Assembly: GCA_910585375.1 (NCBI GenBank)
Contig: CAJUCZ010000012.1
Coordinates: 1 to 53,108, forward strand
Source of the DNA: an uncultured Alphaproteobacteria bacterium
GTDB lineage: Bacteria > Pseudomonadota > Alphaproteobacteria > RF32 > CAG-239
Length of the DNA: 53,108 nucleotides
Reading direction: 5' to 3'
In this document: positions 1-8,631 of the stretch, one piece after another
Position numbering within the stretch: position 1 is the first letter of the stretch
How the letters are laid out: each line of letters opens with the position of its first letter
The notes under the pieces: generated by a model
Told to the model about the DNA's origin: nothing
Database searches by the model: none
Seen by the model: only the letters and a program-made list of their open reading frames with translations
Translations under genes and position numbers: made by a program

Positions 1-94
1 TTAATTTCCAATGACGCGCCAAGACGATTTGCTTAGGAACCTAAGTTCGTTCAGGCCGCTTACGCACCCTGCACTCTCTAAGGTTTTCTAAGAT
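1..94. repeat. 94-bp direct repeat, copy 1
   Basis: This 94-bp stretch recurs at 210-303 with one mismatch (position 66 A versus 275 G). It holds a small palindrome, CTTAGGAACCTAAG. Read on the minus strand, one frame stays open for about 26 codons and stops exactly at base 1, but no start codon or ribosome binding site is visible. The repeat may continue beyond the left edge of the window. It could be a tandem small RNA or a remnant of a dispersed repeat; I do not recognise the family. Confidence 0.85.
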
Positions 95-103
95 TTTGCA
101 GAT

Positions 104-131
104 AAAAACAACCGGAGCAACGGTTGTTTTT
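104..131. terminator. Intrinsic terminator hairpin
   Basis: A perfect 11-bp stem, AAAAACAACCG (104-114) with CGGTTGTTTTT (121-131), encloses a 6-nt loop and carries a T run on either strand. It follows the first copy of the direct repeat and would end a transcript crossing that repeat in the plus direction. Confidence 0.7.
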
Positions 132-161
132 ACTTAGCAATTCTAGATACGCGCCATACAT

Positions 162-186
162 AAAGCCCTGTTAACAGCAGGGTTTT
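162..186. terminator. Second intrinsic terminator-like hairpin
   Basis: The stem AAAGCCCTG (162-170) pairs with CAGGGTTTT (178-186), with one G-T wobble and a 7-nt loop, followed by TTGTTG. It lies between the two copies of the 94-bp repeat, so a transcript of the upstream copy has two possible stops. Confidence 0.6.
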
Positions 187-209
187 GTTGTATTTAAACA
201 ATGAAACAT

Positions 210-303
210 TTAATTTCCAATGACGCGCCAAGACGATTTGCTTAGGAACCTAAGTTCGTTCAGGCCGCTTACGCGCCCTGCACTCTCTAAGGTTTTCTAA
301 GAT
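210..303. repeat. 94-bp direct repeat, copy 2
   Basis: This is the second copy of the element at 1-94, offset by 209 bp and differing at one base. It is followed at 304-370 by AT-rich sequence containing two short, similar motifs (CGTTCAGAATGAC and GTTCAGGATGAC), which look like scraps of another dispersed repeat. No gene is visible in 1-420. Confidence 0.85.
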
Positions 304-373
304 AATGTGGTCGATCTGGATTCTTCACTTCGTTCAGAATGACAAAGAAAAAGTGTTCAGGATGACAATAAAA

Positions 374-400
374 AAGAGGCAAGGATTGCACCTGCCTCTT
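374..400 (-). terminator. Terminator of the 421-1170 gene
   Basis: AAGAGGCA (374-381) pairs with TGCCTCTT (393-400) around an 11-nt loop. On the minus strand the hairpin is followed by a run of T. It sits about 20 bp past the stop codon of the minus-strand hypothetical gene. Confidence 0.8.
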
Positions 401-420
401 AAAAATTTGTTGAACAAAGT

Positions 421-1170
421 TTATGCCGCGGCTGTCAGAACCGTTTTTCTGGCTTTTAATTTATTAAAAAAGCCTTTTATGCCAATGCGCCGGTAAAAGT
501 CCTTTTTATCAATTTTATTCCAACGTTCCTTGAACAACACCGGATAGAGCTGCCATCTTTGCGGCGTAGCAAAATAGCAATACAAATCATAGGGATCTAT
601 GTTTTTATCCCAATAAATCATTTGCCAGGCCCATTGGAACATTTCCTGCGGCGTTACCTTTTTCAAACAAGACGATGATAACAAATAACCGTTTCGCGGT
701 TCACCATATTTATCAAGGTGTTCCGCCAGACCGCAGATTATTTTGACCATATGTTCCCTGATATTGGGAGATTTAAGACAGGTTTTGGCCTGTTTGGTCA
801 AGAACTTCCAACATCCGTCTGTCATCAATCCGGGCTGATCCCATTTTGCAGAGTATTTGTCGTAGCTTTCTAACAACAAATCATATCTTGTCGGCTCGTG
901 CAAAACTGCACCATGCGATATACGCTGCATGGCAATTTCCAGCAATGCTTCTCCGCTTCCCCAATCCTGTTTCCAAAGGTATTCTCCAAAATCGGCAATT
1001 AGCAACATATAATCGTCGCCAATACGCCAACCGCGGATATCCTGACCACCTTCATGCAAGATTTTGGGTAAAATGATTTTGTGAACAATCTCTTTATGAG
1101 ACATTGCCTCAATTTCATTTTGGGTCATTCCTGATAATTCAGCCACTCTTTTTATAAAATCCATGTTCAT
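421..1170 (-). CDS. Hypothetical protein (249 aa), unknown family
   Basis: I do not recognise this protein. It has no signal peptide or membrane segment and looks soluble and mixed-charge, rich in Trp and Lys. The middle reads like stacked helices (residues 60-200) and the tail is basic (RRIGIKGFFNKLKARK, followed by Ala). The start follows an AT-rich leader without a Shine-Dalgarno sequence, like several other orphan genes in the window. It stands alone, with its own terminator downstream and a divergent LprI-like gene upstream. It is probably a lineage-specific cytosolic protein. Confidence 0.75.
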   Translation of the reverse strand: MNMDFIKRVAELSGMTQNEIEAMSHKEIVHKIILPKILHEGGQDIRGWRIGDDYMLLIADFGEYLWKQDWGSGEALLEIAMQRISHGAVLHEPTRYDLLLESYDKYSAKWDQPGLMTDGCWKFLTKQAKTCLKSPNIREHMVKIICGLAEHLDKYGEPRNGYLLSSSCLKKVTPQEMFQWAWQMIYWDKNIDPYDLYCYFATPQRWQLYPVLFKERWNKIDKKDFYRRIGIKGFFNKLKARKTVLTAAA

Positions 1171-1405
1171 AATTTTTTGTTTTTTTGGGTTAATAATAGA
1201 AATAATTTTTAATTTACTTTATAAAACATATCATAAATCAAATTATTTGGCAATCCTATTTTTTGTCCATTTGCCTAATTTTAACAAAAATGTCACATTG
1301 CATCGAAATTTCTTATTAACTCAACTTAAACCATTTTAGGATATATTGATTTTTGATGATTGATATTTTACTTATTATATAAGTAAATAATTTGGGGTTA
1401 TGCAT

Positions 1406-1840
1406 ATGAATAAGAAATTTAGCGGTTGTTGTTTGGCTGTGTCTTTATTGTTTTCTGTTGCGGTACAGGCCGCGGAGGTGGATGACTGCATTAACAAATC
1501 TGACAGTTCCGATGAAGCATACAGCCGCTGCTGGCTGGATGAAGCCAAGCGTCTGAATACAGAAATCAAAAACAAATATGAGCAACTGGCTTCCATTAAG
1601 CTTGCGGCAGAATGGAACAAGGGTAACGGTATGTTTAAGGGAAATTTGAAAGATATGTATGATTCCTGGGTGGCTTATCGCAACCGCTTTTGCTCTTTAT
1701 CCGGAGTGGCCGGCCATTATGAAACAGCCGAAAGCAAATCCTTTCATCAGTCTTTGTGTCTGGTCAATCTCAGCAAAAAACATAATCAGGAATTAAGCGG
1801 GCTGCTTTCGACTTTTGCTTCACAGATGATTAACGATTAA
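1406..1840 (+). CDS. Secreted LprI-like (DUF1311-type) protein
   Basis: A 144-aa precursor with an N-terminal signal peptide (basic MNKK, hydrophobic core, cleavage near VQAAE). The mature part has the spaced Cys and Trp pattern of the LprI/DUF1311 family: a D-C pair, S-R-C-W, a Lys/Leu-rich helix, W-x-x-Y-R-x-x-F-C, and a final C with a helical tail. Family members include periplasmic lysozyme inhibitors, so a role protecting peptidoglycan is possible but inferred. There are two in-frame ATGs; the second, at 1406, sits 8 nt after GGGG and is preferred over 1400, which is only 2 nt away. A bidirectional terminator follows. Confidence 0.75.
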   Translation: MNKKFSGCCLAVSLLFSVAVQAAEVDDCINKSDSSDEAYSRCWLDEAKRLNTEIKNKYEQLASIKLAAEWNKGNGMFKGNLKDMYDSWVAYRNRFCSLSGVAGHYETAESKSFHQSLCLVNLSKKHNQELSGLLSTFASQMIND

Positions 1841-1843
1841 TAT

Positions 1844-1868
1844 AAAAGCCTCTTTTCAGAGGCTTTTT
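1844..1868. terminator. Bidirectional terminator between LprI-like gene and msbA
   Basis: The perfect stem AAAAGCCTCT / AGAGGCTTTT has a 4-nt loop and A/T runs on both sides. It lies between two convergent genes, so it should end the LprI-like transcript and also the long minus-strand glycan operon just past msbA. Confidence 0.9.
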
Positions 1869-1870
1869 GT

Positions 1871-3634
1871 TTATTTTAACTGTGTTCGGTAAAGCGAGGC
1901 GTAGATACTGTCTTCTTTTTGCATCAGTTCCTCATGGCTGCCGATTTCTGCAATTTCGCCATAATTGACGACTACAATTTTGTCGGCATTCCGAACCGTA
2001 GACAGGCGGTGGGCAATAATAAACACCGTCCGGTCTTTCATCAGATTGTCAATAGCCTCTTGTACCACGGCCTCCGATTTGTTGTCCAAAGCCGAAGTCG
2101 CCTCGTCCAGTATAACAATCGGCGCATTTTTAATAAAAGCACGGGCAATGGCGATACGCTGTTTTTGTCCGCCGGAAAGTAAGACGCCCCGCTCGCCGAT
2201 TTCAGTATCAAGCCCTTTTTCCAATCCGGAAATAAACTCCTCCAGACAGGCACTTTTTACGGCTTGTCTGATCTGCTCTTCTGATGCGTTTTCATCTCCA
2301 AGCAGAATATTATCGCGGATTGTGCCTGCAAACAGGAAATTGTCCTGAAAGACAATGGCTATCTTGTCACGCAAAGAGATTAAATCCAAGTCACGGACAT
2401 CAACGCCGTCGATTTTGACTGCGCCGGATTTGACGTCATAAAATCTGGGCAGCAGGTTGACCATAGTGGTTTTGCCGCCGCCGGAGTTTCCGACAAAGGC
2501 AATGGTCTGCCCTACTTTGACTTTAAGGCTGACATCTTTCAAAACAGGTTTGTCTTTTAAATATTCAAAACTGACATGGTCGTAAAAGATTTCTTTCTTG
2601 ACTTCAGTCAGAGGTTTGGCGTCCGGTTTGTTATGAATTGCCGGTTGTTGTTCCAACAGCCCGAAGACCCGCTCCATTGCCATAAGCGCCATTTGAACGT
2701 TATTATAATTGTTGCCGATGGATTTTATCGGATTATACAGCATAATCAGCGCCGTGATAAAAGAAACAAAGTTTCCGGCGGTAATCTCATGATGAACAAT
2801 CAGGTAACTGCCCAGCCAGATAACGCCGGCGATACCGAAAGAAATGACCAAATGCATCAGCGGTGACATCATGCCGGTACGCTGAATCATTTTAATGCCC
2901 ATTTTAAATACGGTTTGCAGCGTGTTGCGAAAGCGTTTGCCCTGATAGTCATAAAGATTGTAAGAAGTAATAATCCGGTTGCCGGCAAAGGTTTCATTAT
3001 AATGCGTCATAACGGCGGAACCGGAAAAAATGGTCTTGTCCATAACGGATTTGATGCGGCGGCGAACCGTTGTCAGCGGGTATAAAGCTCCGAGGAGGAC
3101 CACTACGGCGACAATTGCCAGCTGCCATGAATTGTAAAACAGAACGCCAATCAGCGAAATGGATGAGAAAACACGGGTTGTAAAAAGCTTCATGTTAGAC
3201 AACAGGCCGTTACAAGCCAAATCGACGTCCTGATTGAAACGGAACTGGATATCCCCCGAATTTGATTTGTCAAAATAAGACGCTTCATACGTCATCAGCT
3301 TATCAAACAAATCTATCTTAACATCATTGGCTATTTTGCGCCCTACCCAGGTGTTCAGATAAGTTGCGGTATAATTGAGCAGGCTCTGCAATGTGCTGAA
3401 TAAAATAATCAGAAGCGGAATATAAGATGTTGCCGCGGTACTTTTTTCTACCATTACCACATCCATATACGGTTTGAGCGACCAAGCAATAACGGCATCC
3501 ATTGAGCCGATCGGTATTGTAATCAAAACGGCCAAGATCGCCCTAACCCAATAAGGCTTTACATAAGGCAGCATTTTACGGTAGTTTTGAACTATATACA
3601 AACCATTGATTTTATTTTTTATTTTAGCAAACAT
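1871..3634 (-). CDS. msbA: Lipid A/lipid-linked glycan exporter, MsbA-type ABC transporter
   Basis: A 587-aa half-transporter that fuses a six-helix exporter membrane domain (about residues 20-320) to a nucleotide-binding domain (about 345-587). Visible motifs are Walker A GNSGGGKTT, Q-loop VFQDN, signature LSGGQKQR, Walker B IVILDEATSALD and the switch histidine in IIAHRLS. Length and order match MsbA, which flips lipid A core across the inner membrane as a homodimer. It is the last gene of the glycan locus and has its own likely promoter with a palindrome over the -10. It could instead export another lipid-linked glycan; the name rests on family resemblance and context. Confidence 0.85.
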   Translation of the reverse strand: MFAKIKNKINGLYIVQNYRKMLPYVKPYWVRAILAVLITIPIGSMDAVIAWSLKPYMDVVMVEKSTAATSYIPLLIILFSTLQSLLNYTATYLNTWVGRKIANDVKIDLFDKLMTYEASYFDKSNSGDIQFRFNQDVDLACNGLLSNMKLFTTRVFSSISLIGVLFYNSWQLAIVAVVVLLGALYPLTTVRRRIKSVMDKTIFSGSAVMTHYNETFAGNRIITSYNLYDYQGKRFRNTLQTVFKMGIKMIQRTGMMSPLMHLVISFGIAGVIWLGSYLIVHHEITAGNFVSFITALIMLYNPIKSIGNNYNNVQMALMAMERVFGLLEQQPAIHNKPDAKPLTEVKKEIFYDHVSFEYLKDKPVLKDVSLKVKVGQTIAFVGNSGGGKTTMVNLLPRFYDVKSGAVKIDGVDVRDLDLISLRDKIAIVFQDNFLFAGTIRDNILLGDENASEEQIRQAVKSACLEEFISGLEKGLDTEIGERGVLLSGGQKQRIAIARAFIKNAPIVILDEATSALDNKSEAVVQEAIDNLMKDRTVFIIAHRLSTVRNADKIVVVNYGEIAEIGSHEELMQKEDSIYASLYRTQLK

Positions 3635-3650
3635 AATTAACCTTCATTCT

Positions 3651-3691
3651 TATTATGCGCGCATAATAACAGGCTCTGTCTTTTTTTGCAA
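3651..3691 (-). promoter_or_regulatory. msbA promoter with overlapping 18-bp palindrome
   Basis: On the minus strand TTGCAA (3691-3686) is followed after 17 bp by TATTAT (3668-3663), about 30 bp before the msbA start. The -10 forms the first third of a perfect 18-bp palindrome, TATTATGCGCGCATAATA (3651-3668). That arrangement is typical of a dimeric repressor site, so msbA may be regulated apart from the upstream operon. The regulator is unknown. Confidence 0.6.
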
Positions 3692-3744
3692 GCCAGAGCT
3701 ATGATAGTCCACATTATTAATGTGTCGGGAAAGTTATTTGTTTT

Positions 3745-4392
3745 TTAATAAAACCTGTTTTTTTCTTTTTGGGCGATGATTCTCATAAAGGTTTCGTCTT
3801 TGCCGTTAAACGGGGAAAAGCCTTTTTTCTCAACGCACAGTTTGACTTTTAAATCATTCCTTTCCAATTTTTTACAGGTTTTTACCATATCGAGAAAACG
3901 ACGGTAATGATTCTCATATATAAAAGCATTCTCCTGACCTTCAACCGGTTTGCCTTTCATGTACAATTCATTTTGCATCCCGCGGACTTCAATGCACATA
4001 TAGCCAGATTTGCTTAAAACATTTGACGCCCATTTGAAAACCTTGTCTTCCTGTTCTTCGGCAATGGAATGAAGCGTAAAGCGCGAATAGACCGCATTAA
4101 ACATTCTGTCGTCAGATAAATTTGTGAAATCTCCGCATTCAAATTGCAGATTATCCTGTTGTTTTATTTCATTAAGATGTTTGATTTCTTCCGAGCACTG
4201 GTCAACCGCAGTAGTGTTAATTCCGCTTTGGGCAAAATAAAATGCATCACGTCCGTTTCCGCAACCAAGCTCAATCAATAAATCATTGCAGCGGAGATAA
4301 TTATCTTTTACAAAACGTGAGAACAATGACGGTTTGAACGGCATTTTGGCCTGAGCATAAAAATTTTCCCAATAAACTTTATCATCTACCAT
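3745..4392 (-). CDS. Class I SAM-dependent methyltransferase
   Basis: A 215-aa protein with the Rossmann methyltransferase fold. Motif I is ELGCGNGRDA (near residue 42), the acidic end of strand 2 lies in TAVDQ, and motif II lies around FECGDF. It resembles the small-molecule/thiopurine-like methyltransferase group found in glycan clusters. It starts 1 nt after the stop of licD, so the two are translationally coupled. Its substrate is probably a sugar or phospho-substituent of the surface glycan made by this operon, but that is inference from context. Confidence 0.8.
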   Translation of the reverse strand: MVDDKVYWENFYAQAKMPFKPSLFSRFVKDNYLRCNDLLIELGCGNGRDAFYFAQSGINTTAVDQCSEEIKHLNEIKQQDNLQFECGDFTNLSDDRMFNAVYSRFTLHSIAEEQEDKVFKWASNVLSKSGYMCIEVRGMQNELYMKGKPVEGQENAFIYENHYRRFLDMVKTCKKLERNDLKVKLCVEKKGFSPFNGKDETFMRIIAQKEKNRFY

Positions 4393-4393
4393 A

Positions 4394-5449
4394 CTATTTT
4401 ATCCTTATTGCTTGTAATTTGGTGGTTATTTCATCAATATTGTCCGGCAGGCGGCTTATCAAAATATCGCCGTGCCTTTTTAAATTTTCAGGAAATTGCA
4501 TATAATTTCCATAAATATAGGAAAGATATTTATCATATTGACCGGGCACACAATATTCTCTTCCTTCAAATGATAATTTCCTGAGAGGAAAAATTGTGTC
4601 ATAATCATAATAGAACGGCCGGAAGTAAGCCCAATCCTCCAAACCTTTAAAAATTGTCGGTTTGGTTTGTTCATATGGTTTCTCTGCAATTTTATTTTCG
4701 CAAACCGTATTGGCTGTGTAATCTGACATTATTTTTCTTAATTCAGTTAATTTTTCTTCATTTTCATCCGGTATAGGGTAATGTTGATTAAAAAATTCCC
4801 GACCTTCTGTCATTTTTTGTTGTAAAATATCTTTATCTTCTTGAGTTTGCACTTTTTTATAATAAAAATCATACGGAAAGACATCTAAATTTAGAAATGT
4901 ATCCTTATAGCCTATTCTGATAAACGGATTCCAATCAAAATATGACTTTTCTTTACCAAAAACATACAAATCCGTTCCTTTAAATTCTTCTTCCAGAATG
5001 TCAAAAAGACGGTTGTAACTTTCCCGCGGCATGGCGACATCCATGTCATCATCCCAAGGGATAAAACCCTGATGACGAACCGCCCCCAGAAGCGTGCCGA
5101 AATCCAGCCAGTATTGCAAACCGTGCTTTTGACAAACCTCATCAAATATCCGCAAAATTTCCGCATCGGCCAGCTGCAATGCACGCATTTTTCCTTTCGC
5201 CGGCGGAAGTTTGGTGATATCAACCGTGTAATTCAGAAAAGAAACAAATTCGGAAGCGCTTAATCCGGTTTGCGGCATATTATCCGGTTTTTCCGCCAGA
5301 GACTGAAGCAGGACCTGCGTCTGATCATTCTGAGCCTTGATATCTTCCAAAATTTCCTTGTTTCGCCAAATTTGCCGGTAAGTCTTGCTGTACTTGTAAA
5401 GCAAACTTTCAGACCAGCTCATTTTTTCTTTTCTTCTTTTACTTACCAT
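4394..5449 (-). CDS. LicD-family phospho-substituent transferase
   Basis: A 351-aa protein. The N-terminal 90 residues are polar and helical, followed by a LicD/fukutin-like nucleotidyltransferase-fold domain. Its hallmark is W-L-D-F-G-T-L-L-G-A-V-R then G-F-I-P-W-D-D-D-M-D-V-A near residues 125-150, with the metal-binding aspartates present. LicD proteins move phosphocholine or a similar phospho-alcohol from a CDP-activated donor onto a glycan. The same operon encodes an APH-fold kinase and two nucleotidyltransferases, as in lic-type pathways, so this is the likely final transferase. The exact substituent cannot be read from sequence. A Shine-Dalgarno AAGGTGG precedes the start. Confidence 0.85.
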   Translation of the reverse strand: MVSKRRKEKMSWSESLLYKYSKTYRQIWRNKEILEDIKAQNDQTQVLLQSLAEKPDNMPQTGLSASEFVSFLNYTVDITKLPPAKGKMRALQLADAEILRIFDEVCQKHGLQYWLDFGTLLGAVRHQGFIPWDDDMDVAMPRESYNRLFDILEEEFKGTDLYVFGKEKSYFDWNPFIRIGYKDTFLNLDVFPYDFYYKKVQTQEDKDILQQKMTEGREFFNQHYPIPDENEEKLTELRKIMSDYTANTVCENKIAEKPYEQTKPTIFKGLEDWAYFRPFYYDYDTIFPLRKLSFEGREYCVPGQYDKYLSYIYGNYMQFPENLKRHGDILISRLPDNIDEITTKLQAIRIK

Positions 5450-5524
5450 AGTCCACCTTTATATTTTTGAAAATACATAGAAAGGACTTTTGCCGTTTCT
5501 ATGATTTTTGTTAATATTACTATC

Positions 5525-6586
5525 TTATCTGAATATTATTTTATGCAGACGGGACAAGCTTTTAAAAAATATCAACAAACTGTAGCTGAAGCATTTTAAG
5601 CCTTCTCCCAACTTATTTTTCAGTTTTTTCTTTTCGGCCAATGCGTAACGGTGTTTATAGAACTTTTCCTTATATCGGGAAATCTGCAACAATTCTTCAT
5701 AGCAAAAACGCAATGGCATTTTAAAATCCGGATCGCAGTATTTTTGATATAAAGACAACCATTCTTCATACGTTTGAACATGAAATATTTCTTTGCCGTA
5801 CAACCAAAATAAACTGTCTTTCAACGGATGGATTCCATATTGTTTGAAGTCCAGACAAATCAGATTATTGGCAAAAGACTGTTCTGTCAGTTTTACGCCT
5901 TTCTCCGTTACATCGGAACAATCTTCTATTGTCTCATAGACCTGCGGAAACTTCTTGCTCAAACAGGACAGCCAGATATGTTGCTCCGGAATATAACGAA
6001 AATTACCCTGAATAAATTTGTACATTTCTTCATTTACCGGCCGGTGGGATAAAAACCATTCGGCATCTGTTTTTGTCTGCAAGGGAACATCCCAAAGTAA
6101 CAGCATATCTTTTGCCAAACCGAATGATATAAAATCATAAGGAAAAAACATCTTTTGTGCCGGTTTGTCTCCTAAAACCGTAACAATCCGGTGAGAAAAG
6201 ATTTTCATTTCATTACCTGATTTCGGATATTTATCAAAATGTTGCAAAAAACCGGTTTCTCTGATTTCAAAATCCGTACGCAGTTTTAAGGCATATTTGG
6301 TCGTGACCTTTTCCAACCCTGCTTTGGTCGAAACAATCTGCCGGTTAATATTGTTAGGCTTGTTTCCCAAATTTTTATCGGCAGAATACATGGGAGCCAC
6401 AGCTCCGGGATCTTTATTCAATATAACCGTATCACAATCCAGTCCGGAAACATCTGTTCCCTCCCAAGTTGACAAAATAATTCCGGCACCAGGAAGCTTT
6501 TGCCGCACACTTTGAAGGCACACCGGCGTAAGCTCCGGTGAAACGGCGCCTTGCACAACAACGGTTATATCTTTAAAATCAATCAT
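5525..6586 (-). CDS. WavE-like LPS biosynthesis glycosyltransferase
   Basis: A 353-aa protein matching the WavE family by its N-terminal DITVVVQGAV, the NNINRQI-x-S-x-x-G-L segment and the YALKLRTDFEI motif (about residues 115-122). This is a GT-A-like nucleotide-sugar fold with an acidic metal site. WavE proteins add sugars to LPS core or O-antigen in Vibrio and relatives. The basic, hydrophobic C-terminus (residues 320-353) may attach to the inner membrane. The start overlaps the end of the upstream SGNH gene by 4 bp. The donor and acceptor sugars are unknown. Confidence 0.8.
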   Translation of the reverse strand: MIDFKDITVVVQGAVSPELTPVCLQSVRQKLPGAGIILSTWEGTDVSGLDCDTVILNKDPGAVAPMYSADKNLGNKPNNINRQIVSTKAGLEKVTTKYALKLRTDFEIRETGFLQHFDKYPKSGNEMKIFSHRIVTVLGDKPAQKMFFPYDFISFGLAKDMLLLWDVPLQTKTDAEWFLSHRPVNEEMYKFIQGNFRYIPEQHIWLSCLSKKFPQVYETIEDCSDVTEKGVKLTEQSFANNLICLDFKQYGIHPLKDSLFWLYGKEIFHVQTYEEWLSLYQKYCDPDFKMPLRFCYEELLQISRYKEKFYKHRYALAEKKKLKNKLGEGLKCFSYSLLIFFKSLSRLHKIIFR

Positions 6587-7413
6587 ATCTTTTCCTTTAT
6601 TTCTTCAATAAACGGGAAAGCTTCCAGATTTAAATGAACGCCGTCCCGATAATATTCTCCTTTGGTTGTCATATTTTCATTCAAAAGTTTATTTATTATT
6701 GAGACAAAGCGTGCTCCTTCCCGTTGACAAAATTCAGCCATTTTGCGTCCAAACAGTATGGATATGCTGTTTCTATCAATTTCTGAACCGTATCGGGGAA
6801 ATTCAGGATCAACATTTACAGTTTCTTTCTGAGAAGCTATCGGCGCGTATACCGTGACACGATAACCTCTGTTTTTTAACATGGTTATAAATTCTCCGTA
6901 ATGCCGAATAATTTCATCGACAATTTCTTCCTCTGTTTTATTTTGTTTTTCTGCCTGCTTTTTGACATGTACGCGACAGTCGATTTCGCCGAAAACCGTC
7001 AAGATACGGCATCCGTCCGGAAAAAAGCCGTTATCAAGCAGGAAATGGAGTTTTTCATAAAAAAACTGGGAAGAATGGCGGCTGTTGGTGGAATATGCCA
7101 GACAGGGACCTACATGATATGCAATAAAATCCGGGGCATTTTCAGTATTCACCCATAAATTTTGTTCAGGTGTGCCGTTTCCCCAGATTATTTTCTTTTT
7201 TTCTATGGTATTTTTAGTAAAAATATCCGTATGAGAATCTCCGATTACAAAAACCGTTTCTTTCCCGCTTTTGTGCCGAATGTCTTTTACAAGGTGGATT
7301 ACATTATGGACATTCTTTTTCTTTATACGCTTTTTCTTACGATTTTTAGAAGAAAGCGCAATGTGCGACATTAACGTATAGAACCAGTATTTCAGATAAA
7401 GTTTTAACATCAT
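6583..7413 (-). CDS. SGNH/GDSL-like hydrolase of the glycan locus
   Basis: A 276-aa protein with the ordered SGNH blocks. Block I is VFVIGDSHTD (Ser nucleophile, near residue 58), an asparagine/glycine block follows, GEIDCRVH comes near residue 143, and the C-terminal DGVHLN supplies the catalytic Asp and His. Family members act as O-acetyl esterases or acyltransferase partners on polysaccharides. A basic, hydrophobic N-terminus (residues 1-30) may act as a membrane anchor. It overlaps the glycosyltransferase genes on both sides by 4 bp, so it belongs to the operon. It may edit acyl groups on the glycan, which is inference. Confidence 0.75.
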   Translation of the reverse strand: MMLKLYLKYWFYTLMSHIALSSKNRKKKRIKKKNVHNVIHLVKDIRHKSGKETVFVIGDSHTDIFTKNTIEKKKIIWGNGTPEQNLWVNTENAPDFIAYHVGPCLAYSTNSRHSSQFFYEKLHFLLDNGFFPDGCRILTVFGEIDCRVHVKKQAEKQNKTEEEIVDEIIRHYGEFITMLKNRGYRVTVYAPIASQKETVNVDPEFPRYGSEIDRNSISILFGRKMAEFCQREGARFVSIINKLLNENMTTKGEYYRDGVHLNLEAFPFIEEIKEKI

Positions 7414-8621
7414 CCGTTTCCTTTATTTTTCTCCATTTTACGAAGCTGCACACGTAAATTTTTCAGAGATTTTTCTTGATAATCCGCTACCAAACTTTTC
7501 AAGTTTGCCTGTTTTTTTTGATATTCCGATGCAGACAGCGCAATTGCCTGCTTCATGGCTGCAAACAAATCTTTCCCGTATACAATCGCGTTATCTTCAT
7601 TAAAACCGTAAACGGGTGCGAAAGTCTTGTTTATCAGACATGGCTTTGCAAAGGCATAAATCAAAATACTGGAACCGGTAACCCAATTGTCCAGATATTT
7701 GTGATGTTCTTTGTTGTCCGGATCCAATAACGGCAGATAAAAATCTGAATTTTCCAGATAGCTGTACATTGACGGATAATCCAATTGCCCATGGTGAATT
7801 ATAAACTTCTTCTGTTGTTCCGTAAGCCCTTCCAGCGAGCCATAGCCGATTACATTTATTTCAAAGTTTTCCGCTCCGGTTTTATAAAGTTTATCAACGG
7901 CATTTTGCAGCATTTGAAAGTTCTTATTACCGGGATATATTGTACCAACAACCACAAAACGTGTTTTTTTATCGTTTTTAGGCGGATATTTTACTTTTCC
8001 AACATAGTTTGAACCCAGCATTTTAGTATTTCTGAAGCCCAGAAGCGTAAATAACGTGCCGTTTTTAATATACTTTTCTTCTCCAAACTGTTTAACATAC
8101 GGATCAAGATTATGCTCAATCATTAATGTTCCGTATTTGCCTTCAGGAAGCCGGCCGATCATTCTTATCACAGAAAGGCCGCCGGGATAATAGAAGGTTG
8201 TATTAATAAACACAAAACTATACTTTTTGATCCTTGGGCTGCGCAGAATTTCCAATAATTGTTCCTTTGTGCCGACAAAGGCTCTAAACTTGTCTTTTAA
8301 CCGGCATAACGGCTGATCTATAACATTTTTGTAATCAAGCAGCACATCAACATCGTATCCCAACTCCCTGAAATAATGTATATATCCGGGAAGCGTTATG
8401 CCGTGAAAAGTATTAATTTCAACAATCAGAACACTTTGGGAAGAAATTTTCTTTTTATAGAATTTATTATACGGTTTATAATTCTTATTATTTCTCAGCA
8501 AAAAATGCATGCTGATTTTATCAGGGACCGCAAAAAGCCAGTCCCGACATTTTCTGCGCAATGCCTTGACGGGAATCACTGCGCAGAACAGCCGTACGAT
8601 TTTTTTGTAGAAGTTTTCCAT
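7410..8621 (-). CDS. Glycosyltransferase, GT-B-like
   Basis: A 403-aa protein. The C-terminal half has a GT-B-like nucleotide-binding region: RFVVVGTIYPGNKN, then NVIGYGSL, then a late segment with the fixed order L-D-N-W-V-T-G-S and conserved acidic residues. The N-terminal half starts with a basic amphipathic stretch and an acceptor-type Rossmann half (VLIVEINTFHGI). I place the start at 8621, because AGAGAGGGACTG lies just ahead of that ATG, 10 bp after the gmd stop. A longer frame from 8660 would overlap gmd. The sugar specificity is unknown; the donor may derive from the adjacent gmd pathway. Confidence 0.7.
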   Translation of the reverse strand: MENFYKKIVRLFCAVIPVKALRRKCRDWLFAVPDKISMHFLLRNNKNYKPYNKFYKKKISSQSVLIVEINTFHGITLPGYIHYFRELGYDVDVLLDYKNVIDQPLCRLKDKFRAFVGTKEQLLEILRSPRIKKYSFVFINTTFYYPGGLSVIRMIGRLPEGKYGTLMIEHNLDPYVKQFGEEKYIKNGTLFTLLGFRNTKMLGSNYVGKVKYPPKNDKKTRFVVVGTIYPGNKNFQMLQNAVDKLYKTGAENFEINVIGYGSLEGLTEQQKKFIIHHGQLDYPSMYSYLENSDFYLPLLDPDNKEHHKYLDNWVTGSSILIYAFAKPCLINKTFAPVYGFNEDNAIVYGKDLFAAMKQAIALSASEYQKKQANLKSLVADYQEKSLKNLRVQLRKMEKNKGNG

Positions 8622-8631
8622 CAGTCCCTCT

